From a bacterium (GTDB taxonomy: Bacteria; Pseudomonadota; Gammaproteobacteria; Burkholderiales; Burkholderiaceae_C): 5,098 nucleotides of DNA. The DNA lies in contig JAVBYK010000410.1 of assembly GCA_030824095.1 (NCBI GenBank), forward strand, positions 1 through 5,098. Direction: 5' to 3'. The translations under genes and the position numbers were made by a program. Below, in pieces: positions 4,242 through 5,098 of this stretch (the stretch's first letter is position 1; the number at the start of each line of letters is the position of its first letter). The notes below the pieces were generated by a model. The model worked only from the letters and a program-made list of their open reading frames with translations. It was not told the DNA's origin and ran no database searches.

Positions 4242-5098
4242 ATGAACAACATCCGTCTTTCTCAGCGCCCCTCGCGCACAACCATGGCAGCCTTGGTCTC
4301 GTTGGCATGTCTTGCCATCGGCCAGGCGTATGCTGAGGGCACTGCGCCCACATTGAACCAGGTGGTCGTCAGCGGCTCACGCAGCGAGCAAATGCGCGAT
4401 GACCTGCCCATGTCCATGGACGTGATGACCGACAGTGATCTCGAAGACAGGCAAGTCGGTGACATCAAGGACCTGGTCAAGGATCTGCCCAATGTGTCGG
4501 TCAAGCGTGCGCCGGCGCGTTTCACGGTCACCGGGGCCAGCAATCCCACAGGACGGGATGGCAATGCAGGGTTCAACATCCGCGGTATCGGCGGCAATCG
4601 GGTTCTGATGCTGGTCGATGGCACCCGTGTGCCGCGCAGCTATGTCAATGGCAACAACGCCTTTGGACGTGACGCCCTGTCGCTGGACCTGGTCAAGCGG
4701 GTCGAGCTGGTGCGTGGTCCCAGTTCCGTGCTGTATGGCTCCGACGGGCTGGCCGGTCTGGTCAACTTCATCACCTTTGAGCCAGCCGATTTTCTGGGCG
4801 CGTCGGGTCCGGGCGCCGAGTCACTGGCGGGACGTGTAGCCACCAGTTGGAGTGGGGACGACGAAGGATTGAACGCAGCCGCCACAGTGGCCGGTCGCGC
4901 CAGCGATACGGTGCAATGGTTGCTGACCGGATCGGCCCACAAGGCCCAGGCCCTGGACAACATGGGTGGTAATGACCAACCCAATATCAACCGCACCCGG
5001 CCCAATCCCCAGACCCATCGCGGTGAATCGCTGCTGGGCAAGGTGGTTCTGCGCCCCAGTGCTACGCTGAAGCATGTGCTGACGCTGGAGCATGTCGG
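4242..5098 (+). CDS. TonB-dependent outer-membrane receptor, heme/hemoglobin type, N-terminal part
   Basis: The first 285 codons are present; the gene continues past the right edge. A signal peptide ends near residue 31 (QAYA before EGTAP). A TonB box follows (QVVVSGSR, about 40-47). The plug domain then shows NIRGIGGNRVLMLVDG at 112-127 and VELVRGPSSVLYGSDG around 154-169, followed by GLVNFIT. The NIRG-GNRV-LVDGTRVP pattern and GRDALSLDLVKRVE are typical of the hemoglobin/heme/transferrin receptor group, so heme uptake is the best guess; other siderophore substrates are possible because the ligand-binding loops are off the window. The ATG has GGAAA about seven to eight bases upstream (4231-4235). 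It is transcribed away from nirS and shares the 221-base divergent region, which makes shared control possible but unproven. Confidence 0.85.
   Translation, partial: MNNIRLSQRPSRTTMAALVSLACLAIGQAYAEGTAPTLNQVVVSGSRSEQMRDDLPMSMDVMTDSDLEDRQVGDIKDLVKDLPNVSVKRAPARFTVTGASNPTGRDGNAGFNIRGIGGNRVLMLVDGTRVPRSYVNGNNAFGRDALSLDLVKRVELVRGPSSVLYGSDGLAGLVNFITFEPADFLGASGPGAESLAGRVATSWSGDDEGLNAAATVAGRASDTVQWLLTGSAHKAQALDNMGGNDQPNINRTRPNPQTHRGESLLGKVVLRPSATLKHVLTLEHV

Noticed and set aside
4262..5093. Minus-strand open frames over the TonB-dependent receptor
   Set aside because: The plus strand encodes clear plug-domain motifs in a single uninterrupted frame; the minus-strand frames show no recognisable protein.
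1..5098. CRISPR arrays, insertion sequences, tRNA or rRNA genes
   Set aside because: No regularly spaced direct repeats, transposase-like coding, terminal repeats with target duplications or RNA-gene sequences were seen on reading either strand.

Overview
The window holds a respiratory denitrification locus on the minus strand and the start of a divergent outer-membrane receptor gene on the plus strand. Periplasmic nitrate reductase genes, a cytochrome cd1 nitrite reductase, several c-type cytochromes and a TonB-dependent receptor point to a Gram-negative proteobacterium that denitrifies. The moderately GC-rich codon usage and the gene mix fit a betaproteobacterium (Comamonadaceae or Rhodocyclales type) best. 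That placement is inference; no taxonomic marker is present.

Reading the minus strand from right to left in transcription order: nirS (cytochrome cd1 nitrite reductase, 4020-2338), a NirT/NapC-family membrane tetraheme cytochrome (2228-1623), a NirB-type diheme cytochrome c-552 with the ethylbenzene dehydrogenase-like heme-binding fold (1573-704), a small exported blue-copper protein (638-300), napD (285-37) and the first 11 codons of napA (35-1, running off the left edge). All are co-directional, with gaps of 109, 49, 65, about 14 and about 1 bases, so they look like one transcription unit. The first three genes match the nirSTB order known from Pseudomonas stutzeri. The copper protein stands where that organism has the mono-heme cytochrome gene nirM, and the nap genes follow directly.

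Likely working model: NirT takes electrons from the quinol pool at the inner membrane. The diheme cytochrome and/or the cupredoxin carries them through the periplasm to NirS, which reduces nitrite to nitric oxide. NapA reduces nitrate to nitrite, with NapD handling its Tat signal peptide. No separate napC, napB or nirM and no heme d1 biosynthesis genes are visible, so NirT may also serve NapA, or these genes lie outside the window.

The 221-base region 4021-4241 separates nirS from a plus-strand gene for a TonB-dependent receptor of the heme/hemoglobin type, cut by the right edge. This region contains a perfect 10-bp inverted repeat and only degenerate FNR/Dnr-like sites. Non-coding structure is prominent elsewhere too: a 49-nt extended stem-loop between nirS and nirT, an 8-bp dyad across the nirS stop codon, and a perfect 10-bp dyad just upstream of the cupredoxin ribosome binding site. 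The clearest oddities are the copper protein in the NirM position, the nir-nap fusion of the gene order, and a CX3CH second heme motif in the diheme cytochrome.
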